Shown here in pieces: positions 63,137-64,000 of a stretch of DNA of 64,000 nucleotides. Made by a program: the position numbers and the translations under genes. Origin of the DNA: Rhodoferax bucti (GTDB lineage Bacteria; Pseudomonadota; Gammaproteobacteria; Burkholderiales; Burkholderiaceae_C); contig NZ_VAHD01000002.1 of assembly GCF_005876985.1 (NCBI RefSeq), forward strand, positions 806,001 through 870,000. Direction: 5' to 3'. The notes below the pieces were generated by a model. That model searched no databases, was not told the origin of the DNA, and saw only the letters and a list, made by a program, of their open reading frames with translations. Each line of letters begins with the position of its first letter. The first letter of the stretch is position 1.

Positions 63137-64000
63137 TCAGCGCACCGGCACCCCGGGTAGCACACACAGCATCTCGTACAACAGGTTGGCCCCCAGCAGG
63201 GCGGTGTTGCCCGTGGTGTCATAAGGCGGTGATACCTCCACCAAGTCTGCCCCAACGATATTAAGCCCACGGCAACCCCGGATGATTTCCAGCGCTTGCG
63301 GCACGGTGAGCCCGCCGATTTCCGGCGTGCCGGTGCCGCCGGCGTAGGCAGGGTCGATACCGTCAATGTCAAAGCTCAGGTAGCAGGGAGTGTTGCCCAC
63401 CCGCTGGCGCACTTGCTCCATCACGGGGGCCAAGGACTGGTGCCACACCTCGTGGGCGGGTACCAGCGTAAAGCCTTGGCGGCACGGCCAATCGAAATCA
63501 TCGGCCGCGTAGCCGGTGCCGCGCAAGCCAATCTGGGTGACCTTGCTGCAATCGAGCAGGCCCTCTTCCACAGCGCGGCGGAAGGGAGTGCCGTGCGCAA
63601 TGCGCTCGCCGAACATGTCTTCATTCACGTCGGCATGCGCATCCACATGCACCATCGCCACCGGTCCGTGTTGGGCGGCCATGGCCCGCAGAATGGGTAG
63701 CGCAATGGTGTGGTCACCGCCCAGAGTAAGGGGTATGCAGCCGTGGCCCAGCACCTCGGCGTAATAGGCGGTGATGATGTCGACTGATTTCAACAACGAG
63801 TAGGTATTGATGGGCACATCGCCCAGATCCGCCACTTGCAGGGCATCAAACGGCGCAGCACCGGTGGCCATGTTGTAGGGGCGCAGCAGGCAGGATTCCG
63901 CGCGGATCTGGCGCGGGCCAAAGCGCGCACCCGGGCGGTGGCTGGTACCTATGTCCAGCGGCACACCGATGAAAGCAGCATCCAGCCCTCGGGCGGATGT
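63137..64000 (-). CDS. speB: Agmatinase-family ureohydrolase, 5-prime end cut by window
   Basis: The visible 287 codons start outside the window (GLDAAFIGVPLDIGTSHRPG at the edge) and end in a TGA at 63137. The two-Mn site residues lie in LGGDHTI, VHVDAHADVNE and SFDIDGIDPAYAG. These enzymes remove urea from agmatine (giving putrescine) or from 4-guanidinobutyrate (giving GABA); the neighbouring gabD suits either. The exact substrate cannot be fixed by eye, so the symbol is tentative. Confidence 0.88.
   Translation of the reverse strand, partial: TSARGLDAAFIGVPLDIGTSHRPGARFGPRQIRAESCLLRPYNMATGAAPFDALQVADLGDVPINTYSLLKSVDIITAYYAEVLGHGCIPLTLGGDHTIALPILRAMAAQHGPVAMVHVDAHADVNEDMFGERIAHGTPFRRAVEEGLLDCSKVTQIGLRGTGYAADDFDWPCRQGFTLVPAHEVWHQSLAPVMEQVRQRVGNTPCYLSFDIDGIDPAYAGGTGTPEIGGLTVPQALEIIRGCRGLNIVGADLVEVSPPYDTTGNTALLGANLLYEMLCVLPGVPVR

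Overview
The window is chromosomal DNA of a betaproteobacterium, most likely a member of the Comamonadaceae close to Rhodoferax or Curvibacter. I infer this from the GC-rich coding style, the pheST-ihfA-merR-tRNA-Pro order, the grpE-dnaK-dnaJ order without hrcA, the long RpoD, and a dispersed repeat that I associate with this family. No species call can be made by eye. Genes are dense: no stretch above 300 bases lacks a gene, the longest gaps being about 220 to 300 bases (15717-15937, 31252-31517, 35069-35331, 40845-41141). I saw no rRNA, CRISPR array, insertion sequence or prophage.

Region 1 (1-5.3 kb, + strand) is a translation block: the end of rpmI, then rplT, pheS, pheT, ihfA, a MerR-type regulator and tRNA-Pro(GGG), closed by a strong terminator. 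Region 2 (5.3-15.7 kb) holds an HDOD protein, a DUF2628-SPOR membrane protein, the lytic transglycosylase MltB, a DUF945 protein, a MoxR / DUF58 / TgpA-type transglutaminase operon and an MscS channel. Region 3 (15.9-20.6 kb) is a fatty-acid oxidation block: etfBA, a 596-residue acyl-CoA dehydrogenase and a nitronate monooxygenase-like flavoprotein. Region 4 (20.7-26.4 kb) has a DUF1631 protein, a glutathione S-transferase, TrhO and a beta-CASP metallo-beta-lactamase-fold protein. Region 5 (26.4-30.8 kb) is the heat-shock cluster fkp-grpE-dnaK-dnaJ with sigma-32-like promoters. Region 6 (30.9-40.9 kb) has a winged-helix regulator, a ComFB-like protein, aroE, rpoD, a solute-binding protein, dnaG, a gamma-glutamyltransferase and an AhpD-like protein.

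Region 7 (41-52 kb) looks like an aromatic-acid or quinate/shikimate island. It has a PcaC-like decarboxylase, then a minus-strand run of a PcaB-like lyase, a TIM-barrel enzyme and a VOC protein (together resembling a split QuiC1 dehydroshikimate dehydratase), and a complete branched-chain-amino-acid-type ABC transporter. A PcaR/PobR-type IclR regulator is divergent to it, with a PcaR-like operator between them. A BLUF-like protein, an XRE regulator and CheW sit inside this block. Region 8 (52-56.5 kb) holds a chemoreceptor, a PAS-LuxR regulator divergent from scoAB, and a small membrane protein. Region 9 (56.5-61.5 kb) is a marR-nodT-emrA-emrB tripartite efflux operon with two phased operator-like palindromes. 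Region 10 (61.5-64 kb) is gabD and the end of an agmatinase-family gene cut by the window edge.

The strongest unexplained signal is a dispersed repeat of about 45 to 60 bp with at least 14 recognisable copies. It acts as intergenic terminators, but it is also embedded in frame in coding regions. It encodes much of the signal peptide of two exported proteins, and the 3-prime end and stop codon of a decayed PcaB-like lyase lie inside a copy.
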